Below, in pieces: positions 27,755-37,697 of a stretch of 64,000 bases of DNA. The stretch comes from VXYL01 sp965199945. GTDB taxonomy: Bacteria > Pseudomonadota > Gammaproteobacteria > Pseudomonadales > Azotimanducaceae. Each line of letters starts with the position of its first letter. Within the stretch, counting starts at the first letter, position 1. The stretch is taken from positions 4,216,001-4,280,000 of the forward strand of contig OZ241354.1 of NCBI GenBank assembly GCA_965199945.1, written 5' to 3'. The notes beneath the pieces were generated by a model, which was not told the origin of the DNA, searched no databases, and was given only the letters and a program-made list of their open reading frames with translations. The position numbers and the translations under genes are program-made.

Positions 27755-29019
27755 CAGGCTGCCTCCGTCGCCGGCGAACCTTGCTGCGCCAGCGGGCTGG
27801 GCGCGCCGATCATGTTCCACAGCACCGACGTGCGGGCAACCACGAGGGCGAGGGCGAATACCCCGGACGCCGCCGCGACCAGCGCCAGCGACGCGCCGAC
27901 GGCCTCCACCAGATAGCCGCAGGCGAGCGCGCCGAGGGGGCCAGCGCCCATCAGCGAGAACGAAAAGAACGCCATCACCCGGCCGCGCTGCCCTTCCGGC
28001 GCCGCTTCCTGCATGATGGCCCGGGACATGCTCATGGCCACGCCGCCGCACGTTCCCCACAGGTAGATGCAGGCGACGACGGCCCAGAAGCCAAGCCCCA
28101 TCGCCGCGAAGCCGGCAGCGGCCAGGAACACGCTGCCGAAGACGTGGGAGAGGAGCAGGGCGCGGCCGGGGCGCCGCAAGTCGCCGGCGAAGAGCAGCCA
28201 CAGGATCGACGTCACCAGGCCGAGCATGTTGGCCGTGGCCATCAGCGCCAAGTCGCCGGAGGAGCCGTCGTAGGCGTCGCGCACCAAGAGCGGCATGGTG
28301 ACGATGTAGGTGCCCATGAAGAACACGCCGGTGGCGATGTTCTGCGCCACCACCGGGCGCATGGCCGCCGAGCGGAGCACGGTGCCGCAGCCTTCCGCGA
28401 TTGACCCGAGCAGCTGGGCGGGGGAGCGCCGCGCCACGCCCACCGGCGTCGGCGCCGGCAAGCGCGCGTAGGCGAAGAGGCCAAGCGCCAGCACGACGGT
28501 CTGGAAGGCGAGCACCGCCTCGGCGCCGATCGCGCCGGCGAAACCGGCGACGATGAAGCCCACCATCTGCACGCCGAACTGCGCCAGGCTCACCAGCACC
28601 ACCGTGCGCTGGATGCGGCCCTCGGCAACGTGGTTGAGCAGGCCGTCCCGGGCCGGGGTCAGGAACGCCACGGCGCAGCCCATCGCCACGGCGTAGACGA
28701 GCATGGCCTGGAAGCTGAGGGCGTCGAGCATTACCAGGGCCAGGAGGGCAAGGCTCGGCAGCAGCGCGAAGCCTTGCGCCAGCATGGCCACCCGGCGTCC
28801 GCCGGCGACGTCCGCGACGCTGCCGCCGAGCAGCATCAGCACCAGCACCGGTGCCAGCATGGCCATCTGGGCGATGCCCACCATCTGCGGCGTCTCGCGC
28901 AGCACCATGGCCACCAGCCAGGCGAAGAGCACGTTCTGCACGCCGTGGGCGGCGAACCATGTTCCGGTCGCCAGGCAGTAGTGGTGAATCGGCCTCAGTG
29001 CCAAGTCGTCGATCTCCAA
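27754..29019 (-). CDS. MFS transporter, 12 membrane segments
   Basis: A 421-residue major facilitator of the drug/siderophore exporter type (MFS_3-like). The motif A region between helices 2 and 3 is GGSVADVAGGRRVAML. The large central loop starts around RLPAPTPVGVARRSPAQLLGS, followed by six more helices. The start is a TTG (MEIDDLALRPIHHYC). It lies 46 nt after the ABC permease gene and overlaps queF. The neighbourhood suggests export, but coupling to queF could also mean transport of a queuosine precursor. Confidence 0.85.
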   Translation of the reverse strand: MEIDDLALRPIHHYCLATGTWFAAHGVQNVLFAWLVAMVLRETPQMVGIAQMAMLAPVLVLMLLGGSVADVAGGRRVAMLAQGFALLPSLALLALVMLDALSFQAMLVYAVAMGCAVAFLTPARDGLLNHVAEGRIQRTVVLVSLAQFGVQMVGFIVAGFAGAIGAEAVLAFQTVVLALGLFAYARLPAPTPVGVARRSPAQLLGSIAEGCGTVLRSAAMRPVVAQNIATGVFFMGTYIVTMPLLVRDAYDGSSGDLALMATANMLGLVTSILWLLFAGDLRRPGRALLLSHVFGSVFLAAAGFAAMGLGFWAVVACIYLWGTCGGVAMSMSRAIMQEAAPEGQRGRVMAFFSFSLMGAGPLGALACGYLVEAVGASLALVAAASGVFALALVVARTSVLWNMIGAPSPLAQQGSPATEAA

Positions 29020-29065
29020 GAGCGGCGGGGCGAAGACGCCCGCCGTTTGTTGCGAGGCGGAGCGC

Positions 29066-29767
29066 CTAGGCGTCCAACATGCGTTCGCGTCGATTGGCGC
29101 GCATGAAGGCGAGCGCCAAGACGCCCGCCGTCGCCAGCGCGACGCCGATGCGGTTCTGCACCGTCCCCGCGAGCACGGCTGCCCGGTCCGCTTCCGCCGT
29201 CAAGGGGTTCCAGAACGGCGACGCGCGGGTGTCGATCAACAGCGCCCAGACGACCAGCACCACCACGGTCGCCATCGCGCCGGCGACTTCGCTGCGGAAC
29301 AACGTCGCCATCGCCATCGCCAGCACCATGAAGAACACCCCCGCCTGCAGCGCGCCGTAGAGCGCCGCGAGCGGAAAGGCCGTGAAGAACGCCCATGCCG
29401 CCACCGCCAGCAGCGCTTCCGCCACCAGCAGCAACAGCACGCCGCCGGCGAGCTTGGCCCACCACACGCGCTCGCAGCCGCCTGGCACCGTGTAGGCGAT
29501 CTCGAGGCTGCGCCCGTCGATCTCGCCGGCGATCACGCGCAAGCCCAGAAAGACCGCGAGGGCCGTCATCGGCGCGCCGATCAGCAGGTTCTGCGCCGAC
29601 GCCGGCACGAACTCGATGTCCAGCACGCCAAAGAGCGTGCCGGCGGCGAGCAGCAGCGGCCACACGAGCGTCAGCAGCGGCAGCAGCCAGAAGCGGTGGC
29701 CGGAGATCGAGACGGCCGCCAAGCGGTAGAGCGTCAAGTCCGCCGCCAGCCGTGGCCAGATCGTCAT
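29066..29767 (-). CDS. ABC-2 type transporter permease
   Basis: A 233-residue membrane protein with about six helices. The first cytoplasmic segment, AVFLGLRVIAGEIDGRSLEIAYTVPGGCERVWWAKL, is the ABC-2 signature of permeases such as those for drug or polysaccharide export. Its ATG overlaps the stop of the RND-ABC gene (ATGA), so the two are translated as a pair. It is the only separate membrane component available in the operon for the fused ABC ATPase domain. Substrate unknown. Confidence 0.85.
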   Translation of the reverse strand: MTIWPRLAADLTLYRLAAVSISGHRFWLLPLLTLVWPLLLAAGTLFGVLDIEFVPASAQNLLIGAPMTALAVFLGLRVIAGEIDGRSLEIAYTVPGGCERVWWAKLAGGVLLLLVAEALLAVAAWAFFTAFPLAALYGALQAGVFFMVLAMAMATLFRSEVAGAMATVVVLVVWALLIDTRASPFWNPLTAEADRAAVLAGTVQNRIGVALATAGVLALAFMRANRRERMLDA

Positions 29768-32700
29768 CGGGAGATGAGCCACAAGTAGCCGTCCTCGAGC
29801 TTGGCCGGCGAGGGTGTCGCCCCGGGCGAGGGCGGCGTCTCGGCGAGGATGCGGCGGACGACGATGTTGCCGGCGGCCGGCGCTTCCTCGGCCAGAATCG
29901 CCTCCGGCGGCAGCGTGAACGGCGCATCGGCTGGCGCGCGCAGTTCCCAAGCCCGACCGTCGGCCGCGTGCGAGAGTGCGTTCGGCTCGCCGTCGAAGAC
30001 CAGCCGCCCTTGGGCGAGCACCAGCACGCGCTCGCAGGCGACCGCGACGTCCTCCACCACGTGGGTGGAGAAGAGCACGATGCGATCCTGGGCCAAGCGC
30101 CCGAGCAGGTTGCGGAAGCGGATGCGCTCGCGGGGGTCCAGCCCAACCGTCGGTTCGTCGACGATGATGACCGGCGGCAGGCGCAGCAGCGTGCGCGCCA
30201 CGGCGACGCGCTGGCGTTGGCCGCCGGAGAGGGACTTGATCGGATCGTCCGCCTTCTCCACCAGCCCCACTTCCGCAATCAGGCTCTCCACGCGCCCGTG
30301 GCGCACGTCCGGCGGCAGGTCGTAGAGGCCGGCGAAGTAGGTGAGGTATTCGCGCGCCGAGAGACCGCCCGGCATTCCCGCGTCCTGCGGCAGATAGCCG
30401 AGCCAGCGGGCGAGGAAGCGCCGCAAGGCGCCCAGCGGCGCGCCGCCGAGGAAGATCGCGCCGCGGGTCGGGTCGAGGATGCCGGCAAGCTGGCGCAGCA
30501 GCGTCGTCTTGCCAGCGCCGTTCGGCCCAAGGATGCCCACCATGCCGCGCTCCACGCGAAAGCTCACGCTGGCGAGCGCCTGCACCGGCGCCGAGGGGAG
30601 GTCGAAGCCGCCCACCCGCCGCGCCCAGCCCCGCAGCAGCGTGCGCGGATGGCGCAGCGGCCCGCTGGTGGCCCGCCGCGGCAGCTTGCCTTCCTGCTGC
30701 CGCCGGGCGCTGGAACGCACCAGCTGGCCGATGGCCAGCAGCACCGCGCCGACGATGGGCCACTGCACGGCGACTTCCGGCGTCGCCCCGCGCAGCGTCG
30801 GCACGACGAAGGTCGCCGCCGCGAACACGACGATGGCGAGCCACGGCAACCCGTGGGAAATCCACCGCTCGGCGCGCCCATGCGCGACTGCGTCGCCCTC
30901 TCCGCCCTTGGCGACGGCGCGGCGCACTTCGGCCAAGAGACGCAAGGCGAAGGCCGTGCCGAGCAGCCACAGCATCAGCTTCCAGCCGCCGCCCTGGACG
31001 TACACGGAGAGCGCGAAGGGCGCCGCGACGAGCACCGCCGGCGGGCCGAAACGATGCACCGCATCGGACGCCACAGGCGTTGCATCGGTGCCTGAGCTTG
31101 CCCGGCCAGCCGTCGCCAGCGCGAACTCCCGCGGCGCGAGAAGCGCGCGCCGGAAGGGCCCCGGCAAGCCGTAGACCTTCTTCAAGTTGCGCACGTCGAG
31201 CAGCGGCGGTCCGGCGCTCGTCGCCGGCGCGAGCTGGGCACGGTCGCGGAACAGCATCACCACCACGGCGAGCAGGCCGCCGCCGACCAGGAGTCCAACC
31301 ACCACCTGCCACAGCACCGACACGAGCACGTCGGTCAACGTCAGCGCCAGCATCGCCGCGATGGTGGCGGCAAGCCACGCCACCACCGGCCACGGGCCGA
31401 CCCGGGCGAACAGCCGGTCGAGGCGCTGCATCAGCACGAAGCCGACGGGGATGACCAAGAGCGTAAGCACCGTGGACGTCGCAAGGCCGCCCATCACCAC
31501 GGTGGCGAACGGCGGCCACACTTCGTTTTCGCGGCCGGTCTCGATGGCCAGCGGCCACAGCGCGGCAATGGTCGTCGCCGACGTCATCAGCACCGGGCGC
31601 GTGCGTTCGCGCACCGACGCCAGGGCCGCGGCGCCGGCCGACCAGCCGCCGCGCACCCGCTGCTGGATGCGGTCCACCAGCAGGATGGCCGGATTGACCG
31701 TCAGGCCGAGCAGCAGCAAGGCGCCGGCGCCGGCGTACACGGTGAACGGCGTGCCGGTGAGGAGCAGCGTCCACACCGCTCCCATCAGCGTCAGCGGCAG
31801 CGCCAGCAGCACCAGCAGCGGCAGCGTGAGCGACTCGAAGGCCATGCCGAGCACGAGCAGCAGCAGGAGGATGGCCGGCACCGCGAGCTTGCGCATCATC
31901 GAGGTCTGTTCGTCGGCCTCCTCCAGTTCCACCGTATAGCCAGCCGGCCTCGGCACGGATTGCGCCAGCGCCGCGATCGTCCTGTCCAGCGCCGCCTGCG
32001 CCACGCCGGACTGCGCCACGTCGTCGTCGACCCGGTAGAAGACGCTTGCCTCGCGGCGGCCATTGCGATGCTGGATGACGGGCGGCGGGGGCATTTGCCG
32101 GATCGCCGCCAAGGCGCTCACCGGCGCCACGCCGGAGGAGGTGTGGACGCGCAAGTCCCGCAACTCGCCGAGGCCGGCCGGCTCCCGCGCACCGACCCGC
32201 TCGACCACCACCGGCATCTCCCGCCCTGACGGCAGAACGAAGCCGCTGCCCACGGCTCGGCCCTCCCGGCCGGCGATTTCCAGCACCGGCAGCACTTCGT
32301 CGAGCGTCAGCCCGAACGCCTCGAAGACCGGGCGGTTCGGCTCCACCCACAGCTCTTCCATCCCGGGCGGCATCCATCGCCAAGCCCGGGACACCTCCGG
32401 CAGCGCTTCGAGACGCCGCACCAGATCTTGCGCAAGCCGCTCCAAGGGCGCCGACTCGGGCCCGGAAAGCAGAATCCGGCGCGGGCCGCCGCCGGATGCC
32501 CCGAAGTCCGCGCCGCCCTTGCCGCGCCGCCCGCGCTGCCGATCTTCGCCCGGCCGCAGCACTTCCAGCCCCTTGCTCCGCTTCGCCGCGGTCTGCGCCG
32601 CTCGGCGCACGCTCGCCGCGTTCAGTTCAGGCGGCCGTTCTTCCTCGTCGACCAGCTCGGCGGTGATGGCCGCCCCCCTCTCGTTCACTTCCGAGTACAC

Positions 32701-34524
32701 GACGTCCACGCCGTCCAAGGCCATGACGGCTTCCTCGATTTCGGCAACGCCGGCGCTCAGCGCGGCGATCGAGGCCCGGCCCTTGGTCGAGCGGGCGATC
32801 AGCTCCACTTCGTCGGCGATGCGCGCCTCGGGAGCGCCGCTGCCGAGCACGATCGGCACGGCGATCATGCTGGCGAAGACGGCCGCCACCACCACCGCCA
32901 GAAGCGCAGAAGGGCGGCGCAGCGCGGTGGCGAGCACGCCGGTGAACAGGATGCGCACCGGCGCCGGTGGACGCCCGCCAAGCGCCTCGCGTTCGGCGCG
33001 CTGTGCCGCCACCCGGCGGCGGGCGGCCGGCGCGGCAAGACGGTAGGCGAGCACCGGCACCAGGCCCACGGCCACCACCAGCGACGCGCCGAGCGGCAGC
33101 AGGATGGCGAGGGCGAGGATTTCGGAGATGGCGCGCTCCGTCGCGCCGAGGTCCACCAGCGCGATCGGCAGCAGCACGATGGCCGTCGTCAGGCTCGCGG
33201 CGGCGATTGCCCGCACCGTGCGCCGCAGCCCCGTGCGCACCGCCGTCGCCGCTTCCACGCCCCGCTCCAGGCGGCGCAGCACGGCCTCGTAGACGACCAC
33301 GCTGTTGTCGATGAGGAGCCCCACCGAGAGCGACATGCCGGCCAGCGACAGCAGGTTCAGCGACTGGCCGGCCAGATACAGGAGCGCGAAGGCTCCGAGC
33401 AGGCTCACCGGCACCGCCAAGCCGACCACCGCCACGGCGCGCCAATCGCGCAGGAACAGGAACAGCACCAGCAGGGCGATGGGGAAGCCCGTGAGCCCCA
33501 GCCTGGCCAAGCGCCCAAGCTGCTCTTCGACGAGTTCCGCGGCGTCGTCGCCGATCTCCAGTTCCAGCCCCAGCGGCGCGACTTCCTCGCGCAGCGCTGC
33601 CACCTTCTCGCGCATGGCCTTGCCCAGGCTGATGAGGTTGGCGCTCTGTTCCTTGTAGACGAAGATGCCCACCGCCGGCTTGCCGTTGACGCGAAACACC
33701 GAGTGTTCCGGCGCGAAACCAAAATCGACGTCGGCGACGTTGCCCAGCTTCGCGGCGCCGTCCACGTCGACGCGCGCCTCGCGCAGCGCGTGGACGCCGT
33801 CCGGACGGCCGTCGACGAGCACTTGCAGGCGTCCGTCCTCGGTGTCCAGAACGCCCACGTGGCGCACATGGCCCACCTTTCCCGCGACCGCCCACACGAC
33901 CTGCTCGGGAGTCGCCGCGGTGGCGGCGAGACGCCGCGGGTCGAGCTGCACCGTCACCTGCCGCCGCGCCCCGCCGCCGGCGGCGGCTTCGCTCACGCCG
34001 TTGACGGCGGCGATGCGCGGCACGAGCAGCTGGCGCACCAGATCGAACAGCGCGTTGCGGTCCTCGCCGCCGCTGACATGGATGGTCATGACGTGGCTGC
34101 CGAGGCCGGAGGTGCTCGACTCGGTGGAATAGACCGCCACGTTCGCCGAGTTGCGCGGCTGCGCGCGCTCGATGGCGGCGGCGATGCGGCGCAGTTCCAG
34201 CTCCCTGACCTTCATGTCGCTGCCGCGCTCGAAGCGCACCCAGTAGTTGCCCTGGGGGCCCGCTACTTGCCCGCCGCTCTCCGCGACATCCGGCAAGGCC
34301 GATGCCTGGGCGTGCAGCCGCAGCAGGATTTCCCGCTCCACCACCGCCGGCTCGGCGTTGGCGCGCCAGAACTGCACGTACAAGGTGTCGCCTTCCAGCG
34401 GCGGGAACAGTTCCACCGGCATGCGCTGCACGGACACCAGGCCGAGCAGCGCGATGGCGAGGAAGACCATCGCCACCGCAACCGGCCGGCGCACCGGCAA
34501 GTCCAGCAGGCTCAGGCCGCCCAC
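29764..34524 (-). CDS. RND efflux pump fused to an ABC ATPase domain
   Basis: One uninterrupted 1586-codon frame (GTG start). Residues 1 to about 1040 are an HAE-type RND pump: PVELFPPLEGDTLYVQF after helix 1, GLLIDNSVVVYE in helix 4 near 403 and GLTVNPAILLVDRI near helix 11. Two extra helices follow (about 1045-1090), then LLDVRNLKKVYGLPGPF (about 1106), the usual first strand of an ABC ATPase. About 200 residues with more hydrophobic segments interrupt the domain before it resumes: Walker A GPNGAGKTT (about 1335), Q-loop YLPQD, signature LSGGQRQRVA (about 1430), Walker B VIIVDEP, D-loop GLDPRE, switch His in FSTH. All ATPase motifs are intact. It overlaps the RND gene upstream (13 nt) and the ABC-2 permease downstream (4 nt). 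An internal methionine near 1088 could also give a separate ATPase. Role inferred as a combined proton- and ATP-driven exporter. Confidence 0.9.
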   Translation of the reverse strand: MGGLSLLDLPVRRPVAVAMVFLAIALLGLVSVQRMPVELFPPLEGDTLYVQFWRANAEPAVVEREILLRLHAQASALPDVAESGGQVAGPQGNYWVRFERGSDMKVRELELRRIAAAIERAQPRNSANVAVYSTESSTSGLGSHVMTIHVSGGEDRNALFDLVRQLLVPRIAAVNGVSEAAAGGGARRQVTVQLDPRRLAATAATPEQVVWAVAGKVGHVRHVGVLDTEDGRLQVLVDGRPDGVHALREARVDVDGAAKLGNVADVDFGFAPEHSVFRVNGKPAVGIFVYKEQSANLISLGKAMREKVAALREEVAPLGLELEIGDDAAELVEEQLGRLARLGLTGFPIALLVLFLFLRDWRAVAVVGLAVPVSLLGAFALLYLAGQSLNLLSLAGMSLSVGLLIDNSVVVYEAVLRRLERGVEAATAVRTGLRRTVRAIAAASLTTAIVLLPIALVDLGATERAISEILALAILLPLGASLVVAVGLVPVLAYRLAAPAARRRVAAQRAEREALGGRPPAPVRILFTGVLATALRRPSALLAVVVAAVFASMIAVPIVLGSGAPEARIADEVELIARSTKGRASIAALSAGVAEIEEAVMALDGVDVVYSEVNERGAAITAELVDEEERPPELNAASVRRAAQTAAKRSKGLEVLRPGEDRQRGRRGKGGADFGASGGGPRRILLSGPESAPLERLAQDLVRRLEALPEVSRAWRWMPPGMEELWVEPNRPVFEAFGLTLDEVLPVLEIAGREGRAVGSGFVLPSGREMPVVVERVGAREPAGLGELRDLRVHTSSGVAPVSALAAIRQMPPPPVIQHRNGRREASVFYRVDDDVAQSGVAQAALDRTIAALAQSVPRPAGYTVELEEADEQTSMMRKLAVPAILLLLLVLGMAFESLTLPLLVLLALPLTLMGAVWTLLLTGTPFTVYAGAGALLLLGLTVNPAILLVDRIQQRVRGGWSAGAAALASVRERTRPVLMTSATTIAALWPLAIETGRENEVWPPFATVVMGGLATSTVLTLLVIPVGFVLMQRLDRLFARVGPWPVVAWLAATIAAMLALTLTDVLVSVLWQVVVGLLVGGGLLAVVVMLFRDRAQLAPATSAGPPLLDVRNLKKVYGLPGPFRRALLAPREFALATAGRASSGTDATPVASDAVHRFGPPAVLVAAPFALSVYVQGGGWKLMLWLLGTAFALRLLAEVRRAVAKGGEGDAVAHGRAERWISHGLPWLAIVVFAAATFVVPTLRGATPEVAVQWPIVGAVLLAIGQLVRSSARRQQEGKLPRRATSGPLRHPRTLLRGWARRVGGFDLPSAPVQALASVSFRVERGMVGILGPNGAGKTTLLRQLAGILDPTRGAIFLGGAPLGALRRFLARWLGYLPQDAGMPGGLSAREYLTYFAGLYDLPPDVRHGRVESLIAEVGLVEKADDPIKSLSGGQRQRVAVARTLLRLPPVIIVDEPTVGLDPRERIRFRNLLGRLAQDRIVLFSTHVVEDVAVACERVLVLAQGRLVFDGEPNALSHAADGRAWELRAPADAPFTLPPEAILAEEAPAAGNIVVRRILAETPPSPGATPSPAKLEDGYLWLISR

Positions 34525-37500
34525 GGGGCTTCTCCTGGCTGCCGGCGCCAGCGCGCCGACAGCCGTTCAAGCAGCAGATACAGACACGGCAGCACCAGCA
34601 GCGAGCCGATGGTGGACGCCACGATGCCGCCGATGATCGTCAGCGCCATCGGCGCCCGCAGCTGCGCCCCTTCGCCGCCGCCGAAGACCAGCGGCGTCAA
34701 CGCCAGCGCGGTCGTCAGCGTGGTCATCAGGATGGGCCGCAAGCGGATGCCGGCGGCGCCGGACAAGGCAGAGACCGGGTCGCGCCCCTCGGCCAGCAAC
34801 TGCCGCGCCGTGACGATCAGCAGCACCGCGTCGTTCACGGCAACGCCGGCCAGCACGATCAGGCCGAGCATCGCCATCACGCCGATGGGCTGGCCGGTCG
34901 GCGTCAAGGCCACGGCCACGCCGATCAGCGCCAGCGGGATCGCCGCCAGCACGGTAGCCGGGTGCAGCAGCGACTCGAAGGCGCCGGCGAGCACCATCAG
35001 CACCAGCACGAAGGCCAGGATGCCGGCCAGACGCAGCTCGCCGAAAGTGCGCGCCCGCTCCTCCTCCTGGCCGCGCAACGCCATGCGCAAGCCAGCCGGC
35101 AGCGGCACTTCCGGCAAAGCCGCGGCGACGGCCGCCACGGCCTCGGCCTGGGTCGCGCCGTCCGCCAATTGCGCCGTGACCTGCGCCGTGCGGCGCTGAT
35201 CGCGCCGGAACACCTCCCGCGCGCCTTCCTGGCGCACCAGCCGCGCCACTTCGCCGACGGCGACCTGGCGCCCGGCATTGGTGCGGAACTCGACGTTCGG
35301 CAGTTGCTCTTCGCGGGGTGGCGGCAGGCGGATGTTCACCGGCCGCTCTTCGTCGCCGGTGGACAGGCGCGTCGCAGTGCGCCCGTCGAGACTCGCCTCG
35401 AGCACTCGCGCCACCGTCGCCAAGTCCACGCCCAGCGCATCCGCGGTTGCCTGGTCCAACGCGACGTGCAGTTCCGGCGGGCCGCCCTCGAAGGACGAGC
35501 GCGCGTTCCACAATTCCGGCAGCTCAGCCAGCCGATCGCGCACCAGCCCGGCGCCGCGCCGCAGCTCCGGCAGCGAGTCGCCGGCGACTTCCACGACGAT
35601 CGGCGGGCCGGCGGTGCCGAGTGCGTCGGACAGGGCCGAGTCGGTGATCTCCCAGTCCACTTCGGTGCCCGGCAGATCGTCCAGCTCGGTGCCGAGCATG
35701 GCCGCAACCTCGCGCCCGGTGGGGCCGTCGGGGGTCATGCGGGCGATCACCCGGGCGGTGTTCTCCTCGACGAGTTCGGTGCGGATGGAGCGGTCGTCCT
35801 CCGGCAGCCGCCCCACTTCTGACATGGTCGCCGCCAAGCGGCTGCGGTTCTCCGGCGCCGCCGCGGCCTGGGCGATCAGCGCTTCCACCGCGGCGGCGGC
35901 GCGCGCCGTCGTTTCCACGCGCTGTTCCGCCGGACCGACCAGGCGCACGGAGAACTGGCGCGGATCGGACGGCGCAAGCAGCTCGGTGCCGAGCCGCAGC
36001 AGCAACGCGACGGAGACGCCGGCCAGCAGCGCGGCGACGCCGACGACGGTTCCCGGCCGTTTCAGCAGGCGCGCAACGAGGGCCTCCAAGCCCGCGCGGG
36101 TCTTCGATGCATCGGCCTCGAAGACGCCGCGCCGAACCATCGCCGTGCGCGGCAGAAACCAGCTGCCGAGCGCCGGGATCAGGAACACCGCCACGGCGAG
36201 GGAGGCGAGCAGCGACAGCACCACGGTGAAGGCGATGCCGTCGATCAGGCGCGCCGCCAGCCCTTCCACGAACAGCACCGGCAGGAAGACGACGCAGGTC
36301 GTGAGCGTGCTGGCGACGATCGCGCCGGCGACTTGGCCGGTGCCCTTGGCGGCGGCGTCCAGCGGCGAGTCCCCGGCGCCGAGGCGGCGGTACATCGACT
36401 CGACGACGACGATGGCGTTGTCCACCAGCATGCCGACGCCGAGCGCCAGCCCGCCGAGAGTGACGACGTTGAGGCTGTGGTCGGCGAAGTTCATGCCGAA
36501 CAAGGTGGCGAAGACCGAGACCGGCACCGCCGCGGCGACGATCATGGTGGCGCCGGGCGAGCGCAGGAACAGCGCCAGCACCAAGACCGCCAGCAGAATG
36601 CCGGCTGCCGCGGCGATCTTCAGATCGTCCAAGGCTTCGTTGACCAGCTGGGCGTCGTCGGCGATCTCGTGGACGTCGACGCCGGGCAGATCGTCGTGCA
36701 GCCCGGCGAGCGCCTTGCGGATGTCGGCCGAAACGCCCACGGTGTTCGCGCCGGCTTCCTTGTAGATGGAGAGGCCGACGCCTTCCACGCCGTTGACTCG
36801 CACCAAGTGGTCGATTTCGGCATCCAGAAGGGCGACTTCGGCGACGTCCGAGACGCGCACGGCCTTGCGGGCGCCGGACGGATCGTCGACGTAGCGCACG
36901 ACCACGTCGCCCACGTCTTCCACGGTGCGGAAGCGCGACATGCCGCGCACTTGGAACACCCGGTCGCCGTCCTCCAAGGTGCCGGCCGAAGTGTCCACGT
37001 TCTCCGAGCGCAGACGCTGCTCCAGAAGGGCGAGGGAGACGCCGAACGCATCGAGGCGGTAGCGATCCACCGACACGCGCACTTCCTTTTCGCGCCCGCC
37101 GATCACCCGCGCTTCGGCCACGCCCGGCAGCTTCTCCAGCGCTGGCGCGACCTGGCGGCGGGCCAGCCGCCGCAGTTCGGCCAGATCCGGCTGGCCGCTC
37201 GGCGCGGACAGGCCAAGGGCCAGAACCGGCGCCTGGCGCGGGTCGAAGCGGCGCACATGGACTTCGTCCACGTCCTGGTCCGCTTCGATGCGTCCGACGG
37301 CCTTCTGCACATCCACCAGGGCGATGTCCAAGTCCACGTCCCAGTCGAACACCACGGTGGCCACCAAGCGCCCGGTGCGCGCCACCTGGGAGACTTCGCG
37401 GATGCCGCGCACGGTGAACAGCATCTGCTCGACGCGCTCGCCGTAGAGACGCTCCATCTCCGTGGGCGGCCGGTTGCCGGCGCGCACCGCCACCACCACG

Positions 37501-37643
37501 GTCGGGCTTTGCAGATCGGGCAGCAGATCGACGGGCAGTTCCTGCCAGGACAGCCAGCCCACCAAGGCCACCGCCAGCGCCACCACGCTCACGGCCACCG
37601 GCCGGCGGGCGGCGAGGGCGGCAAGATTCTCGAATCCGGACAT
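34512..37643 (-). CDS. RND efflux transporter, HAE family
   Basis: The 1043-residue inner-membrane pump has the full RND layout: helix 1, a porter domain, helices 2-6 with GGLALGVGMLVDNAIVVVES (about residue 400), a second porter domain and helices 7-12. The acidic residue of helix 4 aligned with AcrB D407 is present, while the next Asp is Asn. The AcrB K940 position reads GVAVNDAVLL, without Lys. This is the DN/VN subtype shared with its fused partner. I use the ATG giving MSGFENLAALAARRPVAVS; a TTG 18 nt upstream would add six residues. It follows the adaptor gene by 54 nt. Two different RND genes in tandem suggest a heteromeric trimer, as in MdtBC. Confidence 0.93.
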   Translation of the reverse strand: MSGFENLAALAARRPVAVSVVALAVALVGWLSWQELPVDLLPDLQSPTVVVAVRAGNRPPTEMERLYGERVEQMLFTVRGIREVSQVARTGRLVATVVFDWDVDLDIALVDVQKAVGRIEADQDVDEVHVRRFDPRQAPVLALGLSAPSGQPDLAELRRLARRQVAPALEKLPGVAEARVIGGREKEVRVSVDRYRLDAFGVSLALLEQRLRSENVDTSAGTLEDGDRVFQVRGMSRFRTVEDVGDVVVRYVDDPSGARKAVRVSDVAEVALLDAEIDHLVRVNGVEGVGLSIYKEAGANTVGVSADIRKALAGLHDDLPGVDVHEIADDAQLVNEALDDLKIAAAAGILLAVLVLALFLRSPGATMIVAAAVPVSVFATLFGMNFADHSLNVVTLGGLALGVGMLVDNAIVVVESMYRRLGAGDSPLDAAAKGTGQVAGAIVASTLTTCVVFLPVLFVEGLAARLIDGIAFTVVLSLLASLAVAVFLIPALGSWFLPRTAMVRRGVFEADASKTRAGLEALVARLLKRPGTVVGVAALLAGVSVALLLRLGTELLAPSDPRQFSVRLVGPAEQRVETTARAAAAVEALIAQAAAAPENRSRLAATMSEVGRLPEDDRSIRTELVEENTARVIARMTPDGPTGREVAAMLGTELDDLPGTEVDWEITDSALSDALGTAGPPIVVEVAGDSLPELRRGAGLVRDRLAELPELWNARSSFEGGPPELHVALDQATADALGVDLATVARVLEASLDGRTATRLSTGDEERPVNIRLPPPREEQLPNVEFRTNAGRQVAVGEVARLVRQEGAREVFRRDQRRTAQVTAQLADGATQAEAVAAVAAALPEVPLPAGLRMALRGQEEERARTFGELRLAGILAFVLVLMVLAGAFESLLHPATVLAAIPLALIGVAVALTPTGQPIGVMAMLGLIVLAGVAVNDAVLLIVTARQLLAEGRDPVSALSGAAGIRLRPILMTTLTTALALTPLVFGGGEGAQLRAPMALTIIGGIVASTIGSLLVLPCLYLLLERLSARWRRQPGEAPWAA

Positions 37644-37697
37644 GTCGGCGGCTATCCGCAAGCGCAGGGCAGACGCGACAACGGGCGTTCTGGGCGG

